Shown here: one piece after another, positions 7,091 to 15,346 of the stretch | Position numbering within the stretch: position 1 is the stretch's first letter | How the letters are laid out: the number at the start of each line of letters is the position of its first letter | NCBI GenBank assembly: GCA_017554105.1 | Contig: JAFZIY010000020.1 | Location: forward strand, 1-42,792 | Direction: 5' to 3' | From: Prevotella sp. | Lineage (GTDB): Bacteria > Bacteroidota > Bacteroidia > Bacteroidales > Bacteroidaceae | Length of the DNA: 42,792 nt | The notes under the pieces: model-generated | Database searches by the model: none | What the model was told of the DNA's origin: nothing | Seen by the model: only the letters and a program-made list of their open reading frames with translations | Position numbers and translations under genes: made by a program

Positions 7091-7267
7091 ATGGATTTCA
7101 AGAATTTATTATATAGCGATTTTCTGTACTATCTGTTTGGTATAATAGTGCTGGTGACGGTCTTCTTCCTGATGAAGAAAATAACTAGTTGCCTGATAAA
7201 GACCGTAGTGATGATAGTGATTCTCGCTATATTGAGCGTGATTTATTATATCTACTTCATGCAATGA
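7091..7267 (+). CDS. Small two-helix membrane protein, 58 aa
   Basis: The reading frame starts MDFKNLLYSDFLYYL and ends YYIYFMQ. Two hydrophobic helices (about residues 12-28 and 35-54) are separated by a short basic loop with KKITS and a Lys. It lies between the RluA-type gene and a strong terminator, so it is likely cotranscribed with the former. The A-rich leader before the ATG is typical of this genome. No function is known to me; its hydrophobic pattern and placement make a real gene likely. Confidence 0.65.
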   Translation: MDFKNLLYSDFLYYLFGIIVLVTVFFLMKKITSCLIKTVVMIVILAILSVIYYIYFMQ

Positions 7268-7284
7268 CATGAAGCAGGACAAAA

Positions 7285-7310
7285 AAAGGTAAGGGAAGTC
7301 CCTTACCTTT
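7285..7310. terminator. Bidirectional terminator
   Basis: A perfect 11-bp stem AAAGGTAAGGG / CCCTTACCTTT with AAGT loop is preceded by an A-run and followed by AACTTTTT. It lies between the convergent 58-aa gene and the DUF4923 lipoprotein gene and can serve both. Confidence 0.8.
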
Positions 7311-7348
7311 AACTTTTTCCGTCTATATATCTCCTATACTCTCAAGGA

Positions 7349-7996
7349 TTATCTGTTCAGGTCGAACCCGAGGCGCACACCATCGTAATTCTTGCTTATC
7401 TCACCGATGGTTGAGAGTGTGCTGTTGCCGCTTGCTGAAGCAATCACCTGCAGCACGTTGAGAAGTTTCTTTGACTCGAAAACGAGGCTTACTCCCTTCG
7501 CGTTACGTGTTACATATCCTGTGGTGGAGAGCAGTAAGGTCTTGAACTTTATCGAACTGTCAGACTTGTCGTAGGTGTAGGTACCGCTGATCTTCGTGCC
7601 GGCGATGCTTGCCGTAAAGGTCTTGTCCTGGTTGAAGGTGAATGTAGTGTTTGACCTGTTGATACCTATCTTGGTATAAGTGTTCTGTAGTTCGTCCTCG
7701 ATTTTCTTTGCCGCTACCTCACCTCCGGCCTTAGCGAGCAGTTGGTCGCTGGTGAAGGCACATCCTGGTGACTCGTATGCCCATGTGCCATAGAGGTCTT
7801 GCTCGTTGATTTTGGATAGTCCGATGACGTTGTAGATGATGTTTGAGAGTGTCTCGCCGTCGGTTGCCGCTCCGAGAATACTACCCAGAATGCCCGTACC
7901 ATCAGAACCAGTGCCGGTTCCCAGTCCTGTAAGTCCGCCACAACTGCTTAACAGCAGTGTTGCAGAAAACGCAAAAATACTTAATTTCTTTTTCAT
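7349..7996 (-). CDS. DUF4923-type lipoprotein
   Basis: A 215 aa envelope lipoprotein. The signal peptide ends in the lipobox LLLSSC with Cys at about residue 19, then a Gly/Thr/Ser-rich linker. The body carries LYGTWAYESPGCAF and TFTFNQDKTFTASIAGTKISGTYTY-like strands, read in pieces. This gives a lipocalin-like beta-barrel pattern as in the DUF4923 family of Bacteroidales. The role is unknown; it is probably surface- or periplasm-exposed. A -7 box at 8050-8057 precedes it, and the terminator at 7285-7310 follows. It stands alone as a transcription unit. Confidence 0.75.
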   Translation of the reverse strand: MKKKLSIFAFSATLLLSSCGGLTGLGTGTGSDGTGILGSILGAATDGETLSNIIYNVIGLSKINEQDLYGTWAYESPGCAFTSDQLLAKAGGEVAAKKIEDELQNTYTKIGINRSNTTFTFNQDKTFTASIAGTKISGTYTYDKSDSSIKFKTLLLSTTGYVTRNAKGVSLVFESKKLLNVLQVIASASGNSTLSTIGEISKNYDGVRLGFDLNR

Positions 7997-8049
7997 AATG
8001 ATAGTGTTTTATGATGTTATTAGTTTGAATGATAATGGATTATATGCTG

Positions 8050-8057
8050 CAAAGATA
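8050..8057 (-). promoter_or_regulatory. -7 box for DUF4923 lipoprotein gene
   Basis: On the minus strand the sequence is TATCTTTG. It lies 53 bases before the ATG at 7996. No exact TTTG was found at the -33 position. Confidence 0.5.
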
Positions 8058-8095
8058 ATGTTTTTTATTATAAAAGAAATAAACCAGGGAAATAA

Positions 8096-8728
8096 TTAAC
8101 TGTTTTCCTCATCAAATATCCTGTCGAACACCTCTTTGAGAAGTGTTTTGTTCTCAATCAACTCTCTTATTCTCTTCAAGTTAGCCTCGTTGGGCGAGCC
8201 TGGAATCCATAGTTTTATATAGCCGTTGTGAGAGTATTTGTTCTCCATGTGCTGACAGAAGCGTTTCCATTGTCCCTCCCTGTCAAGTTCGGGATAGTTG
8301 GAAAGTCCGAACTGTATGGTACGCCGGAACACTCTGTCGGGCTCAAGGTCGCGGTCTGCCTCCGCTACAATCTTGCCGTAGATGCTGCGTGGTGCGTGGC
8401 TTGCGGAAGCACGATGGTCTTCTACTGCCTCCTTCATGATTTTCAGTTTGTCTTGTGAGAACCAGCGTTTCAGACGTGCGTCAGCAATGAGAATCTTCCC
8501 GCTTGTGATATGGTGTACGGCACGTGGACCGGAAAGACCGAGGTCGTGATATGCTGCAACGGTATAGGCCATATCGAGGTCGGCTCCCAGTTTGCGTGCG
8601 ATGTCAAGCGAACGACGCACCACAGAGGTGACATGTTCCATATTATGAGCCTTATCAAACTCGGCATATCGAGGCAGGATGTGCTTCTCAATAAACTCCA
8701 TTAAGTCGAGGCTGACGTTGTTGTCCAT
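8096..8728 (-). CDS. HD-domain metal-dependent phosphohydrolase
   Basis: A 210 aa cytoplasmic protein of the HD superfamily. Visible metal-binding elements in order are the His of AHNMEHV (residue about 30), the paired HD of AAYHDLGL (about 61-62), EDHRAS (about 104) and EADRDLE (about 123). These agree with small HD phosphohydrolases that cleave phosphate mono- or diesters, often nucleotides; the substrate is unknown. The GPRAVHHITSGKI segment between the HD and EDHR elements is also typical. It is transcribed divergently from menA, and the two promoters overlap in the 72-base gap. The ATG lies 23 bases after the -7 box. Confidence 0.8.
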   Translation of the reverse strand: MDNNVSLDLMEFIEKHILPRYAEFDKAHNMEHVTSVVRRSLDIARKLGADLDMAYTVAAYHDLGLSGPRAVHHITSGKILIADARLKRWFSQDKLKIMKEAVEDHRASASHAPRSIYGKIVAEADRDLEPDRVFRRTIQFGLSNYPELDREGQWKRFCQHMENKYSHNGYIKLWIPGSPNEANLKRIRELIENKTLLKEVFDRIFDEENS

Positions 8729-8747
8729 AACGAAAAGGCATTTTATT

Positions 8748-8779
8748 TTTGCAAATATACATATAAATGTTTATTTTTG
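8748..8779 (+). promoter_or_regulatory. Promoter of menA
   Basis: TTTG at 8748-8751, a 20-base spacer and TATTTTTG at 8772-8779, ending 21 bases before the ATG at 8801. The longer frame starting with TTG at 8777 would begin within this box and is unlikely. Confidence 0.7.
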
Positions 8780-8783
8780 CAAC
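8752..8783 (-). promoter_or_regulatory. Promoter of HD-domain gene, overlapping the menA promoter
   Basis: On the minus strand GTTG (8783-8780), a 20-base spacer and TATATTTG (8759-8752). The two opposed promoters occupy the same 32 bases, so RNA polymerase cannot sit at both at once. Confidence 0.6.
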
Positions 8784-8800
8784 GTTTTTCGGAAAGAATT

Positions 8801-9700
8801 ATGAAAGATACAGTAAAAAAGAACTCCATAAGGGCGTGGCTGCTGGCCTCTCGTCCCAAGACGCTCAGCGGTGCCGCCGTGCCTGTGATGATAGGGTTGT
8901 CCTTAGCGTATGCCGACCTTCGTTCTACGGGAGGCTTCAATTGGATTCCTGCCCTGTTGTGTATGCTCTTCGCCTTCGTGATGCAGATAGACGCTAATTT
9001 CATAAATGACTATTTCGACTTCGTTCGTGGTAATGACGATGAGACACGTCTGGGGCCCAGAAGAGCATGTGCCCAAGGGTGGGTAAGCAGCGATGCTATG
9101 CGTATAGCCATTATGATTGTTACGGCATTGGCGTGCGTCATAGGACTTCCGCTGGTTTTGTATGGAGGACTGGAGATGATACTTATAGGAGTAATATGTA
9201 TTATCTTTTGTTTTCTATATACCACAAACCTCAGTTATCTCGGTCTCGGAGATGTCCTCGTCCTTGTATTCTTCGGTATTGTTCCCGTATGTATTACATA
9301 TTATATAGAGACTCAGACGGTAACATTCCAGGTGTTCGTGGCCTCTCTTGCATGTGGTCTGGTAATTGACACGCTGCTTGTCGTGAACAACTATCGTGAC
9401 ATAGAGAACGACCGTCGTGCAGGGAAGAACACGCTTTGTGTGCGGATGGGTGAGCAGTTGAGTCGCTGTTTCTATCTGGCTCTCGGCATATTCGCCTTCC
9501 TGCTGGGCGGGATATTTCTTGTAAATGGTCATTACCTGGCCTTCGTCCTACCTCTTGTCTATCTCTTATTGCACTATTATGCCTATAGGAAAATGGTGAA
9601 GATAGTCAAGGGCCAGGCACTAAACAAAGTACTTGGCGACACCGCTCGCAATATGCTTGTCTATGGAATACTTGTGTCGTTGGGAATGCTGTTGTCTTAA
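8801..9700 (+). CDS. menA: 1,4-dihydroxy-2-naphthoate polyprenyltransferase (menaquinone synthesis)
   Basis: Attaches the polyprenyl chain to DHNA in the inner membrane to make demethylmenaquinone. The protein belongs to the UbiA family. It opens with AWLLASRPKTLSGA. The first Asp-rich motif is NFINDYFDFVRG (about residue 70) and the second VVNNYRDIENDRRAGK (about residue 200). About eight hydrophobic helices follow the usual pattern. Its length of 299 aa is normal. The ATG at 8801 is chosen because the promoter -7 box lies at 8772-8779. It converges on the porin gene, and the two stop codons overlap by 4 bases. No other men genes are in the window. Confidence 0.93.
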   Translation: MKDTVKKNSIRAWLLASRPKTLSGAAVPVMIGLSLAYADLRSTGGFNWIPALLCMLFAFVMQIDANFINDYFDFVRGNDDETRLGPRRACAQGWVSSDAMRIAIMIVTALACVIGLPLVLYGGLEMILIGVICIIFCFLYTTNLSYLGLGDVLVLVFFGIVPVCITYYIETQTVTFQVFVASLACGLVIDTLLVVNNYRDIENDRRAGKNTLCVRMGEQLSRCFYLALGIFAFLLGGIFLVNGHYLAFVLPLVYLLLHYYAYRKMVKIVKGQALNKVLGDTARNMLVYGILVSLGMLLS

Positions 9701-12030
9701 TTGAAGAAGTTCCAGGACACTCCGAATCGCAAGATACGCTCGTTAAGAGGGTAGTGGGGAGTAAGGAAATAGTTCCGCTTCCCGGAATGAGCATTCACGT
9801 GGCTCATCATTACAAAGAAACGGGCGTGCTTGAGATGGAAGTTCGCATAAACGTTTATTATGGGATAGTTGCCTATTTCCACCTTACTATCACTATTCTC
9901 CTGCACGGTATATTGTCCGAGAGACGGGCAATAGTCGGGCGCATAGTACTTGGTGAAATAGCGAACGTCGGCTCCGAGGTCGCAACGCAGCACGCGGGAT
10001 ATCATGAAGTTCAGGAAAAGGTTGGTGTAGATGTTAAGCCTCGGAACGGGCAGGACATCTGTATTGCTGGACTCCTGATAGGTGAGTACGGTCTCCCAGC
10101 ACAACGGTCCGAACCTCAGGTCTTGCGAAAGTTGTGCGGTAAACAGGCTGATGTTCCCACTATGCTGTCTTACGGCAACGTCATTACCGACGCGCAGATA
10201 CTTGTCTGTCAGGGAGTATTGCTGCCCGAAGTAAGTATAGTTCTTCAGGGTCTCTGCTGACACACGCAGCATTGTGCCGGTCTTCTTCAGGGAAAGGCGG
10301 CCTTCTATGCGTGTGCGTATCTCCTTTGACAGTTCGTCATTGTCCCACCATAGGTGACGTGCATGATAATGACGGTAATAGAAGGTGGGGTTGAGTCGAT
10401 GGAAATATGCTCTTGCAGCCAGGCTTACGGTATCTCCGAATAAGCGGAAGTTGAAGTCTGCCTTAGCATCGACGTTCAACTGCCCGGCATCCTCGCCCAC
10501 GAGCCACGTCTCGGCCGTGATGTTATAATGAAGCATGCGTCCCTCTTTCTTGCTCAGTTGTCCGCCGATGCTCAGGGAATGCTCGTTATATATGTTGTTC
10601 CCACCAAGTGAGTCAGGCAATACGAAGTGTCTGAGGTCGTGTGTGACAAAAGCCTTCAGTCCCGCTTTAGCCCATTTGTTAAATCCTTCCAGCAGCGCTA
10701 TGGCGAAGGTGTTCTTAAGGTCATAGTGCTTTGTCTTGTCATATATGGAGTCGCCGGTCAGCCTGCCAATATTATAATAATGATTTTCGTAGAAGTCCTC
10801 AGGAGTCTTATAAGCCTCATAAATACGCTTGTAGTTGTCGAAATGCAGGGTGTGGATGAAACTGGTAACAGGCACATACTCGTTCTTTAGCCACATAGAG
10901 TCTTCCTTGGCTTTAAGGTCAGCCGCGATAAGACTGTCAGCCATAGCCTTGTCAGTAATGGTTATGCGTCCGTTATCTGCTGTTGCCAAAGAGTCAACGG
11001 GCTCGTCGCCGGCTATCTTGGCATCGTCTGGTCGTCCCGAGAACGTCTTCTGATTGTCATAGGCATCCTCATCGAAGTCGCGTCCTTCGCGCAATGCTCT
11101 CCTGCGTTCCTGCTCTTTTGCCTTAGCGGAATCATTCTCCCTTCTCGACTCCATAGCAAATTTCTTTGCCTTTATCTCCTCCTCGGTCATGGGAACCTTA
11201 CGATTGAAGCCCACATTAAACCGATGAGAGAGAAATATGTGCTGATTGTCGTTACGGTTCCAGTTCTGTTCAAGCACGGTAGGTATTTCGTTTGAACGGT
11301 AGTTGTCGTCGAATAATTCCGGGTGGGTAACATACCTGTCGTCGGTAATACCTCCGTTTTCTGCTATTTTCTGATGATTGGTGGAGAGAATGAGATGAGC
11401 CTGATACCGTTCGCCAAGATAAGAGCCGAACATAGTATAGTTGAAGTGGCTCGTGCTTTGGTTCTGATAGTATCCCCGGCCATAAATGTAGTCGAACTTA
11501 AATCCCAGACCTAACTTCTTACCCGCATTAACAGCAAACAAAGCCTTAAGGTGGTCCTCGCCGTTGGTCCTGTTTCCCGCAGTGTTGAATGACAAGTTTG
11601 TTATTGGCGACAACGTGTTGGTGAAGTGCAGTCGTCCGGGTTTGGTGATGAAATAGTCGAAAGGCTGGGTGAAGATGAAATGGTCCTGTTCTTCCCTGTC
11701 GGCAAATATACGGTTAATACGTGGGGACCCCACGTTTCCCAATGAGTTATACTCTCCTCGAAGACCAGTATTGAATATCGAATTCATGTACATATGTGGC
11801 ATAGTATCGGGCTCCGCCGATTGCCTGTCACCAAAACGCTCGTCAACGGTCCATACCTTCAGTCCTCTTGGTATTTCCTTGTGAGTAACGCCCAGTGAGT
11901 CGTTACGGTTCCTTCTTTGGGTGGAATTCAATATCTCTCCATCCTCATTGATGGATGAATAGTCTTCTTGCGCCATTACATTCGTCGTAGTGGCGATGAT
12001 AAAACATAAGATTGTGAGAACCTTCTTCAT
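9697..12030 (-). CDS. Putative outer-membrane porin, Porin_10 family
   Basis: A 777 aa protein with a signal peptide (cleavage about VMA-QE, residue 21), an N-terminal periplasmic region and many amphipathic aromatic beta strands. It ends in the outer-membrane pattern RFGVSWNFF. The conserved family stretch around DYFITKPGRLHFTNT and 'SPITNLSFNTAG' supports the Porin_10 call. Residues about 275-385 form an unusually charged Lys/Glu/Arg/Asp-rich segment (TEEEIKAKKFAMESRREND) that breaks the barrel pattern and is probably a large loop. The gene is directly preceded by a small membrane protein gene with no gap, so they form an operon together with the DUF4468 gene. The substrate is unknown. Confidence 0.82.
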   Translation of the reverse strand: MKKVLTILCFIIATTTNVMAQEDYSSINEDGEILNSTQRRNRNDSLGVTHKEIPRGLKVWTVDERFGDRQSAEPDTMPHMYMNSIFNTGLRGEYNSLGNVGSPRINRIFADREEQDHFIFTQPFDYFITKPGRLHFTNTLSPITNLSFNTAGNRTNGEDHLKALFAVNAGKKLGLGFKFDYIYGRGYYQNQSTSHFNYTMFGSYLGERYQAHLILSTNHQKIAENGGITDDRYVTHPELFDDNYRSNEIPTVLEQNWNRNDNQHIFLSHRFNVGFNRKVPMTEEEIKAKKFAMESRRENDSAKAKEQERRRALREGRDFDEDAYDNQKTFSGRPDDAKIAGDEPVDSLATADNGRITITDKAMADSLIAADLKAKEDSMWLKNEYVPVTSFIHTLHFDNYKRIYEAYKTPEDFYENHYYNIGRLTGDSIYDKTKHYDLKNTFAIALLEGFNKWAKAGLKAFVTHDLRHFVLPDSLGGNNIYNEHSLSIGGQLSKKEGRMLHYNITAETWLVGEDAGQLNVDAKADFNFRLFGDTVSLAARAYFHRLNPTFYYRHYHARHLWWDNDELSKEIRTRIEGRLSLKKTGTMLRVSAETLKNYTYFGQQYSLTDKYLRVGNDVAVRQHSGNISLFTAQLSQDLRFGPLCWETVLTYQESSNTDVLPVPRLNIYTNLFLNFMISRVLRCDLGADVRYFTKYYAPDYCPSLGQYTVQENSDSKVEIGNYPIINVYANFHLKHARFFVMMSHVNAHSGKRNYFLTPHYPLNERILRFGVSWNFFN

Positions 12031-12297
12031 TTACTTCATTACGCGGAAGATGCATTCAACAAATTTCACGACCATCGAAGCCAATACGATATAGGTGCCG
12101 ATCTCTTTATTTCCAAAGAAATACATACACATACCCACTATTGCGCCGAGAATGAAAATCGAGTTCAGCCAATTTCTCAGCACGAAAAATCTGTTTGGGT
12201 CTTTTTCTTTCCGACGAGTTCTGTGTTCGGGGCGCTTTGCCAGTCCCCCCTGTTCTATATTCTCGTTGTTTATATCTTCGTAATTATCCATTTGCAT
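12031..12297 (-). CDS. Small membrane protein upstream of porin, 88 aa
   Basis: The N-terminal half is hydrophilic and basic (RPEHRTRRKEKDPNRF). Two hydrophobic helices follow (about residues 46-60 and 66-80), linked by FGNKEIG, so it is likely an inner-membrane protein with a cytoplasmic tail. The start may be M1 (12297) or M3 (12291). Its stop abuts the ATG of the porin gene with no spacing, implying translational coupling. I know no function; the tight linkage suggests a part in porin production or envelope maintenance. Confidence 0.72.
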   Translation of the reverse strand: MQMDNYEDINNENIEQGGLAKRPEHRTRRKEKDPNRFFVLRNWLNSIFILGAIVGMCMYFFGNKEIGTYIVLASMVVKFVECIFRVMK

Positions 12298-12305
12298 GTT
12301 TATGA

Positions 12306-12971
12306 CTAACCATTAATCAGGTACGACTTAATCTTGCTGAACAACTCGTCCTTACGGTCAATAGTACGACGACGGAACTTGGCACCTGGACGTACAAGTT
12401 TTGTCTTTGCCTTATTCAGCGCGTTGTCGTTAGATATCAGTTCCTCAGCCGTAAACTTCGTTGTAATATTAGGACGCTCGTCGTAGTAATAATTGATGCG
12501 GTTCATAGTTACTCTCACATGATTGTCAAAGCAATCTACGAACAACGTATAATAAAACTTCGTGCGGTCGGTTGCATAAAACGTGGAACTGAGGATAAGC
12601 CACTCGCGTACTGAAGCCGCAATCTTATGCTCCTGTTTGTTTACAAGAGAGACATTGCTGTTTTCCAGCTGGTTCTTCTCCGTAACCAGTTTATTGAGGA
12701 ACTCGAGCATCTTGTCGTAATTCTGCTGAGCAGTAGAGCCGGGAACGTCTATGTCTATTTCCCACGCTACCTTTCCGTCAATCTCGGTAACAGCGTCCTT
12801 ACTGGTGTATTTTGGATCACGATAGGCAGCCTGAGCACTTTGTTTCTCGGCTTTCTTTTCCTTTTTCACCTCTTTTTGCTTGTTGTTTCCCGCGTTTGGA
12901 ATCTCCCAATTGCTCTGTGCCATCATGCTGATGGGAAACCAAAGAGCGAGAGCGGCTAATATCTTTTTCAT
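12306..12971 (-). CDS. Secreted DUF4468-type protein
   Basis: A 221 aa protein with a signal peptide (MKKILAALALWFPISMMAQ). A Lys/Glu-rich linker (KQKEVKKEKKAEKQ) follows, then a domain starting near residue 60 with VAWEIDIDVPGSTAQQNYD and a strand-rich section (FYYTLFVDCFDNHVRVTMNRI) typical of DUF4468. The frame could start 45 bases earlier, but the ATG at 12971 begins a proper signal peptide and lies after the -7 box at 13005-13012. It sits 8 bases ahead of the small membrane protein gene, so it is the first gene of a three-gene unit ending with the porin. Function unknown. Confidence 0.72.
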   Translation of the reverse strand: MKKILAALALWFPISMMAQSNWEIPNAGNNKQKEVKKEKKAEKQSAQAAYRDPKYTSKDAVTEIDGKVAWEIDIDVPGSTAQQNYDKMLEFLNKLVTEKNQLENSNVSLVNKQEHKIAASVREWLILSSTFYATDRTKFYYTLFVDCFDNHVRVTMNRINYYYDERPNITTKFTAEELISNDNALNKAKTKLVRPGAKFRRRTIDRKDELFSKIKSYLING

Positions 12972-13004
12972 ACTTTTTAGGTGTGTGATGTTACTAATTT
13001 TCCG

Positions 13005-13012
13005 CAAAGGTA
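13005..13012 (-). promoter_or_regulatory. -7 box for DUF4468-small protein-porin unit
   Basis: On the minus strand TACCTTTG. It lies 33 bases before the chosen ATG at 12971. No good -33 element is visible. Confidence 0.5.
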
Positions 13013-13115
13013 GCAAATAAAGTTGGTTGTCGGTCGTTTTTTGCCGATTTTTTACGGATTTTTATAATGTGGCGGCTTTAGGGTATAGCATCAAAGGCAA
13101 TATCTCACCCAGCTC

Positions 13116-15149
13116 TTAATCTTCGAGCATTTCCTGAAGTCTTATTATCTCGTCACGATATTGTGCTGCTTGCAGGAAGTCGAGTTCCTTTGCCGCCTTC
13201 TTCATCAGTGCAGTCGTGTTGGCGATGCTCTTTTCTATCTGCTCACGACTCATCTTTTCGATAATCGGGTCAGCCACCTTCGCCATATTATCAGGCTCGA
13301 TATATGGTTTGTAAACCAAGTTGTTATCAGATTTCGTTAGAGCATCACTTCCAGTCTTTACGAGAGAGTTTGTATCTATGGACTTGACTATTTGCTGAGG
13401 CGTTATTCCGTGCTCCTCGTTATACTTTAACTGCTTCATGCGTCGTCGCATTGTCTCGTCAATAGTGAGTTGCATGCTTGGGGTTATGGTGTCGGCATAC
13501 ATTATCACTTTTCCGTTGACATTACGTGCTGCACGACCTGCCGTCTGTGTGAGTGAGCGGTGGGAACGGAGGAATCCTTCCTTGTCGGCATCGATAATGG
13601 CAACGAGCGACACCTCTGGAAGGTCAAGTCCTTCACGAAGAAGGTTAACGCCGACAAGTACGTCGAACACTCCCTGACGGAGGTCGGTCATTATCTTCAC
13701 CCTGTCGAGTGTGGCCACATCACTGTGTATATAGTTGGCACGAATGCCGTTGTTGAGAAGGTATTCCGTCAGTTCTTCCGCCATACGTTTAGTGAGGGTG
13801 GTGACAAGAATTCTCTCGTTGCGTTCAGAACGTTCCACTATCTCGTTCAGAAGGTCGTCAATCTGATTCTCGCTGGGACGTACTTCTATCTCAGGGTCAA
13901 GCAGTCCTGTGGGCCTGATTACTTGCTCTACTACGACACCTTCCGATTCATTCAACTCAAAATCGGCCGGGGTGGCAGAGACATAGATGACTTGGTTGAC
14001 AAGTTGCTGAAACTCCTCGAACTTCAACGGGCGGTTGTCGAATGCTGCGGGCAAGCGGAAACCATACTCCACAAGGTTCTTCTTGCGTGCCCTGTCGCCA
14101 CCATACATCGCGCTTGTCTGTGGGACGCTGACATGACTCTCATCTACGACGAGGAGATAGTCTTTCGGAAAGAAGTCGAACAGGCAATAAGGTCGCTCGC
14201 CCGCATCTCTTCCGTCAAAGTAACGGCTGTAGTTCTCGATGCCCGAGCAATGTCCGAGTTCCTTTATCATCTCCATATCATACTCTACGCGTTCCTTTAT
14301 TCTCTGGGCTTTCAGCGTGTCGCCGAGGTCATTGAAGAACTCTATCTGTTTCATCAGGTCGTCTTGAATCATGCGTATTGCCGACTCTGTCTGCTCCTTT
14401 GACGTGACAAAAAGATTGGCGGGATAAATCTGATACCCTTCAAATTGCGCCAGCCTGTGATACGTTGCGGCATCCAGTTCCTCAATGGAGTCAATCTCAT
14501 CGTCCCACCACGAGACACGAAGAACGTTGTCGCTATAAGCCATAAAGACATCGACGGTATCGCCCTTCACCCTGAAATTACCGCGTTTCAGTTCGATGTC
14601 GTTCCTGACATATAGTGCATTTACCAGTTGTCGAAGAAACATATTGCGGTCAAGTCGCTGTCCTTTCTTCACGGTGATGACGCTGTTGGCCATAGCCACA
14701 GGGCCTCCCATTCCATATATGCACGACACGGATGACACCACAACGACATCTTTCCTGCCCGAGAGCAGGGAAGATACGGCAGAAAGCCTGAGACGGTCGA
14801 TTTCCTCGTTTATTGCGAGGTCCTTCTCTATGTATGTGTCTGTCTGCGGGAGATAGGCTTCCGGCTGATAGTAGTCGTAGTAACTGACATAATACTCTAC
14901 GGCATTATCCGGGAAGAAGGCCTTCATCTCTTGGTATAGTTGTGCCGCCAGAGTCTTGTTATGACTCAGAATGAGGGTAGGGCGTTGCACTTTGGCAATT
15001 ACATTTGCCACCGTGAACGTCTTGCCCGAGCCAGTAACGCCCAAAAGCACCTGGCTTCTGTCGCCTCTCATTATGCCTTCGGTCAGTTGTTCTATAGCCT
15101 CCGGCTGGTCTCCTGTGGGCTTGTATTGTGATGTCAGCCTGAATTCCAT
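13116..15149 (-). CDS. uvrB: Excinuclease ABC subunit B
   Basis: The damage-verification helicase of nucleotide excision repair, working with UvrA and UvrC in the cytoplasm. Visible are Walker A GVTGSGKTFTVA (residue about 38), the damage-probing beta-hairpin YYDYYQPEAYLP (about 93), the DESHVS motif II (about 340), helicase motifs in VGVNLLREGLDLPEVS and QTAGRAARN, and a C-terminal UVR motif (residues about 635-675) used to bind UvrC. Its length of 677 aa is normal. The ATG lies only 4 bases after a TATATTTG -7 box, implying a leaderless transcript. It is a single gene. In this genome it may be constitutive or damage-regulated; no LexA-type operator was recognised. Confidence 0.97.
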   Translation of the reverse strand: MEFRLTSQYKPTGDQPEAIEQLTEGIMRGDRSQVLLGVTGSGKTFTVANVIAKVQRPTLILSHNKTLAAQLYQEMKAFFPDNAVEYYVSYYDYYQPEAYLPQTDTYIEKDLAINEEIDRLRLSAVSSLLSGRKDVVVVSSVSCIYGMGGPVAMANSVITVKKGQRLDRNMFLRQLVNALYVRNDIELKRGNFRVKGDTVDVFMAYSDNVLRVSWWDDEIDSIEELDAATYHRLAQFEGYQIYPANLFVTSKEQTESAIRMIQDDLMKQIEFFNDLGDTLKAQRIKERVEYDMEMIKELGHCSGIENYSRYFDGRDAGERPYCLFDFFPKDYLLVVDESHVSVPQTSAMYGGDRARKKNLVEYGFRLPAAFDNRPLKFEEFQQLVNQVIYVSATPADFELNESEGVVVEQVIRPTGLLDPEIEVRPSENQIDDLLNEIVERSERNERILVTTLTKRMAEELTEYLLNNGIRANYIHSDVATLDRVKIMTDLRQGVFDVLVGVNLLREGLDLPEVSLVAIIDADKEGFLRSHRSLTQTAGRAARNVNGKVIMYADTITPSMQLTIDETMRRRMKQLKYNEEHGITPQQIVKSIDTNSLVKTGSDALTKSDNNLVYKPYIEPDNMAKVADPIIEKMSREQIEKSIANTTALMKKAAKELDFLQAAQYRDEIIRLQEMLED

Positions 15150-15153
15150 TCTG

Positions 15154-15185
15154 CAAATATACTCATTCTTTTTTGTTGATGCAAG
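15154..15185 (-). promoter_or_regulatory. Promoter of uvrB
   Basis: On the minus strand CTTG (15185-15182), a 20-base spacer and TATATTTG (15161-15154). The ATG of uvrB begins at 15149, so the transcript start should fall at or next to the start codon. Confidence 0.65.
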
Positions 15186-15297
15186 ACTTTACTCTATTTT
15201 CCAATGACAAATACATGCCTTTTGGTTGGAAAACGACTAAAAAACACTAATTAAGGGTTGATATTGGCAATTTTTTACTAAAAAATACACAACGTGT

Positions 15298-15328
15298 TTT
15301 GTGGTTAATAGAAATATGTGTAATTTTG
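15298..15328 (+). promoter_or_regulatory. Promoter of bamD operon
   Basis: TTTG at 15298-15301, a 19-base spacer and TAATTTTG at 15321-15328, ending 18 bases before the ATG at 15347. It matches the consensus at all fixed positions. Confidence 0.78.
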
Positions 15329-15346
15329 CACCTAAATTTCCGAATA

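Noticed and set aside
13560-14402. 280-codon frame on the plus strand
   Set aside because: An antisense shadow of uvrB, whose motifs are all intact.
15150-15346. Possible LexA-type or other operator in the uvrB/bamD gap
   Set aside because: No palindrome beyond chance was seen; only the two promoters are clear.
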